Source: CAYNLK01 sp964398055 (GTDB lineage: Bacteria; Chloroflexota; Anaerolineae; 4572-78; J111). From it: DNA of 64,000 nucleotides. The stretch spans positions 124,001 through 188,000 of the forward strand of contig CAYNLK010000007.1 in assembly GCA_964398055.1 (NCBI GenBank), given 5' to 3'. A program made the position numbers and the translations under genes. The notes under the pieces were generated by a model. That model had not been told where the DNA came from, did not search any database, and saw nothing but the letters and a program-made list of their open reading frames with translations. This document shows, piece by piece, positions 18,259-26,624 of this stretch (the first letter of the stretch is position 1; each line of letters begins with the position of its first letter).

Positions 18259-18540
18259 ATGATTTGTGCTAAAATTCCCTAATTTTGGCCAATTGTGGCT
18301 AATACCAAACAGGGCAGGAGTAAATTTGATGCTTCGCAGCGGAGGAAAATATTACAGGATTAACCCGAAATTGTCGAATTTTCAAATTGGTTTTGGCGGT
18401 GTCGCATATTGCAGTTGGGCCACCAGTAACTCATTTCCGGTTGGGTTGGTAGATTACTAACAAGTGACAAAATGCAGAACTGTTATATAATTACTTCTTG
18501 ATGATTGGAATCATGGATGATGTATTGGATTGATAGATAA
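18259..18540 (+). other. AT-rich spacer upstream of the methyltransferase-nuclease gene
   Basis: This region between the atp promoter and the start at 18541 has lower G+C than its surroundings. A TATAAT at 18486-18491 could be a -10 element, but no convincing -35 partner was found. A 64-codon frame at 18266-18460 has no ribosome site and no recognisable sequence. Nothing else is seen. Confidence 0.4.
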
Positions 18541-20760
18541 ATGCAGAAGCAATATTTTCAGCCCTCTCTTCCCTTTTTGTCCTCTGAAGACAATTTGCCA
18601 GCCAAAAAATCAGGGGTAATTAGCAACAGTAATAATTTTGTCAACTCCGACGATCGAGCTTTTCACAACTGGTACCGTTTTGTTTTGTCGTTTCCACCAC
18701 ATTTGGTTAGAGATTACATAAATGATTTTGGACTAAATGAGCAGTCCACAATTTTAGACCCCTTTTGTGGCACTGGAACTACCATAGTTGAAGCAAAACT
18801 GAATCAAATCAGTGCTGTAGGGTTAGAGGCTAACCCTTTTCCTTATTTTGCTTCTACTGTTAAGACTGATTGGAACATTTCCCCCGATGAGTTACAGTCG
18901 TTCGCCGCCCAAGTATCTGAAAGTAGTTACACTGAATTGGCTAATCAAGGTATAGATGACCGCGCTTTGACTTGCGAGTCAAAGGTTGATTTAAGAACAC
19001 TCGATAAGCAGGCTATGCAGGCAATTATAAAGAACTCTATCAGCCCCCTCCCTCTACATAAAACACTTGTTTTACTTGAGCAAATCAACCGTTATCAAAG
19101 CAAGTCTGTACATAAGTATGGTGTTTTGGCGCTTGGCAATGCTTTGGTTTCTTCAATTGGCAACCTTCGCTTTGGGCCAGAAGTAGGTGTCGGAAAAATC
19201 AAGAACGATGCCCCGGTGGTGGCAGTATGGATGCATGAAATCAGAAAAATGGTGAGCGATCTAAAGTCGGTATATGGCAAGAATTATCCTGAAACAATGG
19301 TCTTTTTGGCTGACGCAAGAGAACCGACCAAAATAATTAAGGAAAACTCTATCGATGCCGTAATTACTTCTCCGCCTTATCCAAATGAAAAGGATTATAC
19401 CCGTACTACCCGTTTGGAATCAGTAGTTTTAGGTTTTTTTGAAGATATGTCTCAGTTGCAAGGTTTCAAAAAAACGTTGCTTAGGTCAAACACACGAGGG
19501 GTTTATAAATCCGATAATGATGATAGATGGGTAACTGATGTTGAGGAGGTCCAACGCTTAGCCGCAGCTATCGAAGCCCGCCGGCTTGAACTTGGCAAGA
19601 CTTCTGGATTTGAAAAGTTATATGCCAGAGTCACCAAGCTTTATTTTGGGGGTATGGCCCGTCATTTTTCCGAACTGACAAAAATCTTAAAACCTGGGGC
19701 TAAATTGGCTTATGTAGTAGGTGATCAAGCCTCTTACTTACAAGTAATGATTCGAACTGGTCAAATTTTGGCCGAGATCGCTGAAGGGCTTGGTTATCAG
19801 GTTGACCGAATCGACTTGTTCCGTACCCGGTTCGCCACAGCTACACAAAATGAGTTGCGAGAAGAAGTCGTTGTGTTAAAATGGCCGGGGTCAGAACCCA
19901 AACAGATCTATTTTGCCAGAGAGTCATCTGCTTCTTATCAATTCGAGAGGACAAGAAATATGGTGAAATACGAAGAGATTGTCAAATGGGTTTTCCAACA
20001 GAACTATAAGCCTGATATGGTGCGTATTCCCTTTAACAGAGAAGAATTGGTGAAAGCGTCTGAAGCGTTGGGTTTTGAGAGAATAAAAAATCTGGGGGAT
20101 ATTCCGTATTCATTTCGATTCCGGCGCGAATTACCAGACAGTATTCAAGTTACCGCTCCAGAGGGAGCAGAATGGATTATCGTTGGGGCTGGTGTAGGAG
20201 AATATCAATTTCGATTGGCTGCACCCGGAAAAATCCAGCCAACTCCTCACCTCAAACCTGTAAAAGTACCTGATGCAACTCCAGAAATAGTGCGCCATTA
20301 TGCACCTGGTACAGACGAACAAGCCCTTTTAACTCGCGCCAGATATAATCGGCTTGTTGACATATTTACTGGTATAACCTGCTACTCGATTCAAAATCAT
20401 TTGCGAACCACTGTAAGTAACATTGGGCAGGTCGAAGTTGATGAAATTTACGTTGGTGTCAATAAGCGAGGTACACATTTTGTGTTACCCTGCCAGGCAA
20501 AATCACCCGGTGATAGGTTTGGTATCGTCCAGGTGCTGCAAGATGTAGCTTTGTGTCAAGAACGTTATCCCAATGCAATATGTAAACCTATCGCCCTGCA
20601 ATTTATGAATGATAACCGGGTAGCTATGCTGGAACTTGCTGTTACTGAGGAAAATGAACTCTTGCGCCTCAATATTGTCGATGAAAAGCATTACGAATTA
20701 GTGCCGAGATCGCAGATCTTAGATGAAGATTTGCGTGGGCTGATGGAAAGTGAGCTATAG
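18541..20760 (+). CDS. DNA amino-methyltransferase fused to a probable PD-(D/E)xK nuclease domain
   Basis: A 739-residue protein that combines modification and, probably, cleavage. The N-terminal part carries the SAM-binding motif I DPFCGTGTT (73-81) and, about 200 residues later, the catalytic motif SPPY (277-280), typical of N4-cytosine or N6-adenine methyltransferases; the order and long insert resemble the alpha arrangement. The last 120 residues contain VDEIYVGV (D634, E635) and LPCQAKSPGD (Q652, K654), an acidic-then-QxK pattern like a PD-(D/E)xK nuclease site. Residues about 470-620 could recognise DNA. The gene is AT-richer than all neighbours and has no clear ribosome site, which suggests horizontal gain. 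The methyltransferase call is firm; the nuclease call is inferred from motif pattern only. Confidence 0.78.
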   Translation: MQKQYFQPSLPFLSSEDNLPAKKSGVISNSNNFVNSDDRAFHNWYRFVLSFPPHLVRDYINDFGLNEQSTILDPFCGTGTTIVEAKLNQISAVGLEANPFPYFASTVKTDWNISPDELQSFAAQVSESSYTELANQGIDDRALTCESKVDLRTLDKQAMQAIIKNSISPLPLHKTLVLLEQINRYQSKSVHKYGVLALGNALVSSIGNLRFGPEVGVGKIKNDAPVVAVWMHEIRKMVSDLKSVYGKNYPETMVFLADAREPTKIIKENSIDAVITSPPYPNEKDYTRTTRLESVVLGFFEDMSQLQGFKKTLLRSNTRGVYKSDNDDRWVTDVEEVQRLAAAIEARRLELGKTSGFEKLYARVTKLYFGGMARHFSELTKILKPGAKLAYVVGDQASYLQVMIRTGQILAEIAEGLGYQVDRIDLFRTRFATATQNELREEVVVLKWPGSEPKQIYFARESSASYQFERTRNMVKYEEIVKWVFQQNYKPDMVRIPFNREELVKASEALGFERIKNLGDIPYSFRFRRELPDSIQVTAPEGAEWIIVGAGVGEYQFRLAAPGKIQPTPHLKPVKVPDATPEIVRHYAPGTDEQALLTRARYNRLVDIFTGITCYSIQNHLRTTVSNIGQVEVDEIYVGVNKRGTHFVLPCQAKSPGDRFGIVQVLQDVALCQERYPNAICKPIALQFMNDNRVAMLELAVTEENELLRLNIVDEKHYELVPRSQILDEDLRGLMESEL

Positions 20761-20766
20761 CAGAAC

Positions 20767-21894
20767 ATGAGATTTTTTCGTCACCTGACCTTCGCGGGTA
20801 TCCTTTTATGCTTGGCCGGTCTGGCCTGCGCCCTGCCTGGGTTTGGCAACAGCCAGCCCACGCCCTCAGGGACCGGGCCAACCGTAGCCATTACTGATTT
20901 AACGCCGGGACAGCGGCTGGAGGTAGGCCATGAGCTCCAGATTTTGTCCACCGCCGAGGACCCGGCCGGGATTGTTCGCACCGAGTTACTGGTCGATGGT
21001 AAGGTGCTCTGGGTTGACGCCAATGCCAACCCACAACCCGGTGTACCCTTCATCGTGGCTCAACCCTGGACGCCGACCGCGCCCGGCACCCACCTTATTC
21101 AAGTGTGGGCCTACAATAAAAACAATGTGGCCGGCGAATCCGCGCCTCTCACCGTTGAGGTAACGGCCGCCTCGGCCCAGGTAGCCGGGGAAACGCCGCA
21201 GCTGGACCTGGCTGAACCGCCCCCCCTGGCGCCGACAGCCACTGCGGTTGTCGCTTTACAGGATGCACCATCGCCAACAATACCCCCCTCACCTACCTCG
21301 ACCCCCATTCCCCCCTTGGCCACGCCCACCCCGACGATCATCCTGCCCAGCCCAACGGCCACGCCTACCCCTGGCGTCTTCACCGCCACCGGTCTCTTGC
21401 CCGAGGGGCGTTTTAAGGATATCTGGCAAGAATTGGGCGCCGGCAAGAGCCGGCTGGGCTACCCGACCGGCTTGGCTATAACCGATCGCGATTACGCCAA
21501 ACAATATTTTGAGCAAGGGCTGATGTTTTGGTGGGATACCCCTGACGATGTTGATTACATCTGGGTCATCGACTCGCCTGCGCCGGATTTGCGCCGCGGC
21601 GACACCTCAAATCGCTATCCTGACGACTGGGAGGGGGATGATGAATACGCCTGTGAGCAGGCTCGGGCCAACGCGGCCAAGGGGCCGGTGCGAGGTTTTG
21701 GCTGGCTATGGTGCCAGCGGCCCGAACTCAGGAGTCGCTTGGGCAACCCCATCGAGACGGAAACCGGTTCAGGTGGTCATCCTCCTTTTAGTCAGGTTCA
21801 GTTTTTCCAGGGGGGCGTAATGCTGTACAATCCGTTCAATGCCGAGGTCTATGTCCTATTTGACCAGGGGGATTGGCAGCGATTCAACTGGTAA
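20767..21894 (+). CDS. lipoprotein with Ig-like domain and LGFP-type tail
   Basis: Surface lipoprotein of 375 residues. The N-terminus is a lipoprotein signal ending in LAGLAC with C21 as the probable lipidated residue. An Ig-like beta domain follows (about 35-130), then a linker rich in P, T and S (about 145-205), and a C-terminal domain with LGYPTGLAI and YFEQGLMFWW, resembling LGFP repeats that bind cell-surface material. Function is unknown; this architecture is common in Anaerolineae. It lies 6 bases after the methyltransferase-nuclease gene but has the G+C of the host, so the pairing may be accidental. Confidence 0.75.
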   Translation: MRFFRHLTFAGILLCLAGLACALPGFGNSQPTPSGTGPTVAITDLTPGQRLEVGHELQILSTAEDPAGIVRTELLVDGKVLWVDANANPQPGVPFIVAQPWTPTAPGTHLIQVWAYNKNNVAGESAPLTVEVTAASAQVAGETPQLDLAEPPPLAPTATAVVALQDAPSPTIPPSPTSTPIPPLATPTPTIILPSPTATPTPGVFTATGLLPEGRFKDIWQELGAGKSRLGYPTGLAITDRDYAKQYFEQGLMFWWDTPDDVDYIWVIDSPAPDLRRGDTSNRYPDDWEGDDEYACEQARANAAKGPVRGFGWLWCQRPELRSRLGNPIETETGSGGHPPFSQVQFFQGGVMLYNPFNAEVYVLFDQGDWQRFNW

Positions 21895-21895
21895 C

Positions 21896-22036
21896 CTGCC
21901 GCCTGCCGCTTCGCGTACTACATCTACATGCACCTTGCCACTTGCCGCTTCGCGTGCTACTTGTAACTTGCCACCTGCTACTTGCGACCTGCTACTTGTA
22001 ACTTGCCACCTGCAACTTGCGACCTGTCACTTGCCC
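21896..22036. repeat. degenerate short tandem repeat array (CTTGCCACCTGC-like)
   Basis: About 140 bases built from seven-base-like words such as ACTTGCC, ACCTGCT and ACTTGCG. TGCCGCTTCGCGT appears twice 40 bases apart, and CTACTTGTAACTTGCCACCTGC appears twice 35 bases apart. It sits between two converging genes and supplies the last codons and stop of the gene at 22027. Confidence 0.8.
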
Positions 22037-23193
22037 CCGGCCACACTTTGCCTGGCGCTCAGGTCGCTGGGGGTAAGGCCCTCATAGAAAAAGCTAATAA
22101 TGCCGGGGATGATTTCAGGCACAAATTGGGACAGGTGAATGACAATACTGGCCGCGGCGACAGTCTCGGCAAAATTGGACGATACCGCCAAGCCGGCAAA
22201 AGAGATGTCTAAAGTTATTTTTACCGCCGCCTGAACCGCCCCGACCCCGCCCGGCGCGCCGGGAATGGTCAACCCCAGGGCCATCATCGGCAGCATCAAA
22301 ACCGCGGCCTGCCAGGGTACTGCCGCGCCAAAATCAAACGCCAGCAAGGCAAACCAGAAGGATATCGGGATCATCACCCAGGTCAAGATGTTCCAAACCG
22401 TTACCATACCCAATTGACCGGGATTCTTCAAAACGGCCAGACCGCTGCTAAATCCATCCAACAGTCCCAAAATTGGCTGGGCCCATTTCTCCGGCAAGAA
22501 TTTGTGAATGATGAAATCGACCCAGTGGCGTTTGGTCATGAACAGGATCAGAGCGATCATAGCTCCAACATAAACGACCGCCCCCAAGATCCCGGCTGTC
22601 TGCAATATTTGATCCTGAACACCCCAGATAATCACGATCAACAGGACGAACAGCACGGTCAAGCCATCAAATATCCGTTCAACGACCTGGGTAGCAAATA
22701 CGCCTGATTTGGACAGGCCGACCCGCCGCCCCAAAACGTAGGCGCGCAAAAATTCACCGGCTCGGGCCGGTAGCAAGGCGTTGCCGGTAATGCCGATGAC
22801 CAGGCCCCGAAAGGCCGGCCAAAAAGAGACCTGGCCCAGTGGTTTCAGCAGCCATTGCCAGCGCAAAGTGCGAAAGTACATATGCAACAATACAAATAGG
22901 GTCGAGGGGATGAGCATGACATAGTTGGCCTGGGTTAAGGCCGCGCCAACCTCGCGCAGGCTGATTTCGGCAAAAACAAAATCCAGGAAGAACAGGCTAA
23001 TCCCAACATTGAGGGTAATATTTTGCCAACGCTTTGACAGAATATTCACCAGGCTCAATAGACCGAGTGCGGCAAAGAGTAAAGCGAAGATGAGATGAGG
23101 GGCGCTTTGCTCGGGTGGTTGGAAATAACGAAACGTAAAAAAAACAGCCAGGGCCAGGATAATCAGGCTGCGTCCCAAATTTGCACGGTTCAT
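22027..23193 (-). CDS. flippase-like membrane protein (lysylphosphatidylglycerol synthase TM / UPF0104 family)
   Basis: Integral membrane protein of 388 residues with about eight to nine helices, matching the LPG_synthase_TM family. Recognisable parts are RTLRWQWLLKPLGQVSFWPAFRG, GNALLPARAGEFLRAYVLGRR and PGAPGGVGAVQAAVKI. Members without the C-terminal synthetase domain, as here, often accompany glycosyltransferase and sugar-modification genes and are thought to move or sense lipid-linked sugars. It is the third gene of an operon with a methyltransferase (10 bases upstream) and a perosamine-synthase-like aminotransferase. Its stop codon lies inside the neighbouring repeat array, so its C-terminus may vary between strains. 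Confidence 0.82.
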   Translation of the reverse strand: MNRANLGRSLIILALAVFFTFRYFQPPEQSAPHLIFALLFAALGLLSLVNILSKRWQNITLNVGISLFFLDFVFAEISLREVGAALTQANYVMLIPSTLFVLLHMYFRTLRWQWLLKPLGQVSFWPAFRGLVIGITGNALLPARAGEFLRAYVLGRRVGLSKSGVFATQVVERIFDGLTVLFVLLIVIIWGVQDQILQTAGILGAVVYVGAMIALILFMTKRHWVDFIIHKFLPEKWAQPILGLLDGFSSGLAVLKNPGQLGMVTVWNILTWVMIPISFWFALLAFDFGAAVPWQAAVLMLPMMALGLTIPGAPGGVGAVQAAVKITLDISFAGLAVSSNFAETVAAASIVIHLSQFVPEIIPGIISFFYEGLTPSDLSARQSVAGGK

Positions 23194-23203
23194 AAACTTG
23201 ATC

Positions 23204-23953
23204 CTATATTCTTTGTGGCGGCTTTTGGGCCAGGCAAATCAGGCTGCTACCGACCGGCAGAGCGTGTTTGCGCCGTAACCACCACCTTTCCAGACTACCA
23301 ATGCCAATCAATCCTCGATTTAACCAGCCCGGCGGCGGCTTCAAGTCGAGCTCGCTCGATAGCGGTAGCCAGCGCATCATCAGCCGGACTGCAATCGTGA
23401 TCGGCAGCAGGGTGGTGAAGGTATACGAGCATTGGTACGGCTTAAAGCCGGCTCGAGTCAATTTCCGGCGAATATCGTCAAGGGAATAGCGTTGCCGGGC
23501 CTGAAAAGTCACATCGTGTTTGCTCCACAGCCCCGGCAAGGCCGAGTCGGTGACCAGGAGCCAGCCTGACGGGCGGAGCACCCGGTAAATCTCCTGAATG
23601 GCCTGGTCATCATCGCGCACCCACTGGTGGTACAGCACGTCAAAAGCGGTGACCAGCTCGAAGAGGTCGTTAGGAAAGGGCAGGCTGAGCGCCGACGCCT
23701 GAACCAGCGGGCTGACCCCTCGGCTGCGAGCTAACTTGAGCGGCAGTGGGCTTAGGTCGATGCCAACGGTGCAGCCCCACTGTTGGAGCGTCTCTAAATT
23801 CCCGCCGGTGCCGCAGCCGACATCCAGGATGCGGCGTTGGGAGTCGGCTCCGGTCCATTCCTCGATCAACGCCGTGGCGATGCGGCGCCGGCTGACAAAC
23901 CACCAGTGCCAGCTTTCCAGCCAATACATGCGCTCATATTCGGGTGACTCCAT
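23204..23953 (-). CDS. class I SAM-dependent methyltransferase
   Basis: Cytoplasmic methyltransferase of 249 residues of the Methyltransf_11 type. Motif I is ILDVGCGTGGN (about 43-53), the acidic residue after strand beta2 is in VGIDLSP, and motif post-II/IV reads LVTAFDVLYHQW. The C-terminal part has basic and hydrophobic stretches (about 175-240). GAGG overlapping the stop of the aminotransferase lies just before ATG 23953, which couples the two genes. Within this operon it may methylate a sugar or lipid-linked intermediate; the substrate is inferred from context only. Confidence 0.83.
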   Translation of the reverse strand: MESPEYERMYWLESWHWWFVSRRRIATALIEEWTGADSQRRILDVGCGTGGNLETLQQWGCTVGIDLSPLPLKLARSRGVSPLVQASALSLPFPNDLFELVTAFDVLYHQWVRDDDQAIQEIYRVLRPSGWLLVTDSALPGLWSKHDVTFQARQRYSLDDIRRKLTRAGFKPYQCSYTFTTLLPITIAVRLMMRWLPLSSELDLKPPPGWLNRGLIGIGSLERWWLRRKHALPVGSSLICLAQKPPQRI

Positions 23954-23959
23954 GGGGCC

Positions 23960-25204
23960 TCAGTTGGTGGCCTCCTGATAGGCTTGCTGCACAATCGACA
24001 CTATGTAGCGAATCTGTTCGGTGGTCAACGACGATGCCGAGGGCAGGTAAAAGCCACGCTGGCACAATCTTTCCGCAACCGGAAATCGTTGGCCTTTGAA
24101 CGCCTCAAAATAAATAGGCTGGAGATGCATCGGAATAAAAAAGGTGCGAGTCTCAATGCCATGTTTGGCCAGGTAGGCCCGCAATTGATCGCGGTTCATG
24201 CCAAACTCATCTTCGACCAGGATCGAGTACATCCAAAAGACATTCTTGGCCCAGCCGGCTTCCGGCGGGGTGACAATCCCCGGAATCTGCTTGAGCAGCT
24301 CGGTGTAGAGCGCCGCATTGCGCCGGCGATTCTCGACGAACACATGCAGCCTTTCGGTCTGAGCCAGCCCAACAGCCGCCTGCAGGTTGGTCATCCGGTA
24401 GTTGAAGCCGATGTATTTGTGCCAGAAATGGCGCTCGCTGGAAAAGGCGTGGTCACGCAGATTTTGGGTTAGTGCAGCCAGTCTGGGGTCGTTGGTGGTA
24501 ATCATGCCCCCCTCGCCGGTGGTGATGATCTTATTGGCGTAAAAGCTAAAACTCCCGGCGTGACCCAGCCCCCCTGTTCGCCGACCTTTGTACTCAGCGC
24601 CGTGGGCTTCAGCCGCATCCTCCAGCACAAACAGGCCGTGTTTATCGGCCAGCGCCATCAGCGGCTCCATATCTACGGGATGGCCATAGGTATGCACCGG
24701 CATAATGGCTTTGGTTTTGGGAGTGATCTTACCCGCTAGTTGCTCCACGTCCATATTCCAGGTGCACGGCTCGGAATCGATCAAAACCGGCGTCGCCCCG
24801 GTGTAGCTGACCGCGTTGATGGTGGCAATCATCGTAAAAGTGGGCAGGATGACCTCGTCGCCCGGTTCAAGCCCTAAGGCGGCCAGGCCCAAATGCAGCG
24901 CTACCGTGCCGTTGGCGCAGGCAACCCCGTAGGTGCAGCCACACTCGGCCGCAAACTTCTCCTCAAAAGCCGGGATGTATTTGCCGGCCGAGGAAATCCA
25001 ATTGGACTCCAGGCAATCCAGCACATATTGAGCCTCGTTGCCGCCCAGGGTCGGTTCACAGACCGGAATGATCCGGCTGGACAGGTCCAATTGGGACACG
25101 GGAATTCGTTTGATCGACAGTGATAACTCCGGGTCTCGGCCAGGAATGATGGCGGCCAGCTCCTCGCCCAAATCCGCCAATGTAATCTTGGATGGTTGTA
25201 GCAT
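23960..25204 (-). CDS. DegT/DnrJ/EryC1/StrS aminotransferase, GDP-perosamine-synthase-like
   Basis: PLP-dependent sugar aminotransferase of 414 residues. The body from about residue 46 matches the perosamine synthase pattern closely: PVCEPTLGGNE, SNWISSAGKY, VACANGTVALHLGLAALG, PTFTMIATINAVSYTGA, LEDAAEAHGAEYKG, and FYANKIITTGEGGM with the Schiff-base lysine at K225. Such enzymes convert GDP-4-keto-6-deoxymannose to GDP-perosamine for surface polysaccharide (family knowledge). An N-terminal extension of about 45 residues is unusual. The gene heads an operon with a methyltransferase and a flippase-like protein, which fits a modified surface amino sugar. Confidence 0.85.
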   Translation of the reverse strand: MLQPSKITLADLGEELAAIIPGRDPELSLSIKRIPVSQLDLSSRIIPVCEPTLGGNEAQYVLDCLESNWISSAGKYIPAFEEKFAAECGCTYGVACANGTVALHLGLAALGLEPGDEVILPTFTMIATINAVSYTGATPVLIDSEPCTWNMDVEQLAGKITPKTKAIMPVHTYGHPVDMEPLMALADKHGLFVLEDAAEAHGAEYKGRRTGGLGHAGSFSFYANKIITTGEGGMITTNDPRLAALTQNLRDHAFSSERHFWHKYIGFNYRMTNLQAAVGLAQTERLHVFVENRRRNAALYTELLKQIPGIVTPPEAGWAKNVFWMYSILVEDEFGMNRDQLRAYLAKHGIETRTFFIPMHLQPIYFEAFKGQRFPVAERLCQRGFYLPSASSLTTEQIRYIVSIVQQAYQEATN

Positions 25205-25275
25205 AGTTAAATAATCTGCTCCTTATTTTCAGCAACGTTGCAATTATAGCCACTTCAAGCCGTTGCGCAACCTTG

Positions 25276-26493
25276 TTATGAGCCGGGCCGGGCTTGCCAG
25301 CCTTTTAGCCCCCACCACAGGCAGGCCAGAGCCAGGGCGCTTACTGCCGCCGAGACCAAACCCACGGCCATCATCCCTCCGGTAAACCAAATCGGTCCGC
25401 CGACCAGGGCGCCAATCACCCGTCCAATTCCGGCGGCGGCCAGCAGTGATGACATCATTGAGGCGCGGGCCTTGGGCAGTACTTCCGTAAAAAGGGAAAA
25501 GGAGGTCACAACGCTGAACTCAAAGGTGATAAAAGTGAGGAACAACCCCGTCAGGGCCAGGGGTAAACTTTGCCCTAACAGGGGTAACAAGGCGTAACTC
25601 AGACTTGAGCATACCAGTCCCATAAAGGTGGCTCGTTTTAGCCCTAGCCGGTCGGCCACTGTTGCGGTCAACCCCTCGCCCAATAATTCGGCCACGCCGA
25701 TAACCGTAGTGGCGCTGCCCAACGCCACCACACTCAAGGCAAAGGACTCTTCCAGCCAGATGCCGTAAACCACAAATAGGTTGTCATTGGCCAGCGCGGT
25801 GAACAGAATGAAGCCCAGCGCCCCGGCTGCGGCTCGTTCCCGGCTCACCAGTCGCCAGGCCTGCCGCAAGCCGGTTGAACTTCCGCTCAGCCGTTGCGCT
25901 CGACCGTCGCCGGGAATAACCCTGCCCAGAGCAAACACACTGAGCCAGGCCAGCCCGCCCAGCACCCACAGCGGTGACTGCCAGCCCCAGCGGTCGATCA
26001 GCAGGCCCACCAGCGGAATCCCGATCAGGGCGCTGCCGGCCCAACTGAATTCGATCACCCCAATCACTAGCCCTCGCCGCTGATAGGATACTCGCTCACC
26101 CACATAGGCCTGCAAAGCCGGGTCGAAAGCGCTCTTGCCTAACCCGGCCAGAAATACGGCCACCACCAGCATACCATAAAACGGCAGCAACCCGCTGGCC
26201 GTCATGCCTACCGCCAGCATCGTCAGCCCGGCCAACATCATCAATCTGTAACCCCACCGGTCGCCCAGGGGACCAAACAACGGGCTCAACAGATTGGCCA
26301 CCTGGTTGAGCGCAATCAGCGATGTAATCGCGGTCAGCGGCACCCCCACCCCGCGGCTTAGCGCCGGCGCAAACGGATAGATAAAGCGGCGGGCAGTGTT
26401 CAATAACAGCCGGCTCAGCGTTGCCACGCCGACTTGCCAGGCCAGTTGACCCGTTGAGGGATGGCTAACCGCCGGGGTAACCTGATCGACCAT
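25276..26493 (-). CDS. major facilitator superfamily transporter
   Basis: A 405-residue membrane protein with about twelve helices. MFS signatures are LLSPLFGPLGDRWGYRLMML (loop 2-3, residues about 68-87) and, in the second half, TVADRLGLKRATFMG. The substrate is unknown; drug or sugar export are both possible. It is divergent from trpB2 with 131 bases between starts, which may allow shared control, and it is separated by about 70 bases from the aminotransferase operon downstream. Confidence 0.85.
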   Translation of the reverse strand: MVDQVTPAVSHPSTGQLAWQVGVATLSRLLLNTARRFIYPFAPALSRGVGVPLTAITSLIALNQVANLLSPLFGPLGDRWGYRLMMLAGLTMLAVGMTASGLLPFYGMLVVAVFLAGLGKSAFDPALQAYVGERVSYQRRGLVIGVIEFSWAGSALIGIPLVGLLIDRWGWQSPLWVLGGLAWLSVFALGRVIPGDGRAQRLSGSSTGLRQAWRLVSRERAAAGALGFILFTALANDNLFVVYGIWLEESFALSVVALGSATTVIGVAELLGEGLTATVADRLGLKRATFMGLVCSSLSYALLPLLGQSLPLALTGLFLTFITFEFSVVTSFSLFTEVLPKARASMMSSLLAAAGIGRVIGALVGGPIWFTGGMMAVGLVSAAVSALALACLWWGLKGWQARPGS

Positions 26494-26555
26494 AACGCCG
26501 CGATTGTAGTCCGATGCCGGGAAAAGGCAAGCGTGAACCGATTTTTCGGGGTCGA

Positions 26556-26584
26556 TTGACGCAGATTAGCCTTCGTGTTATACT
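26556..26584 (+). promoter_or_regulatory. strong sigma70 promoter of trpB2
   Basis: TTGACG (26556-26561), 17-base spacer, TATACT (26579-26584), with a leader of about 34 bases before ATG 26625. Confidence 0.75.
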
Positions 26585-26624
26585 CTGCGCCAATCAATCC
26601 ACCACCCAAAAAAGAGGAGGGTAT

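Noticed and set aside
18266..18460. 64-codon frame before the methyltransferase-nuclease gene
   Set aside because: No ribosome site, no recognisable motif, and it begins close to the atp promoter on AT-rich DNA.
21896..22036. possible CRISPR array
   Set aside because: Units are short, degenerate and without spacers of even length; no cas gene is near.
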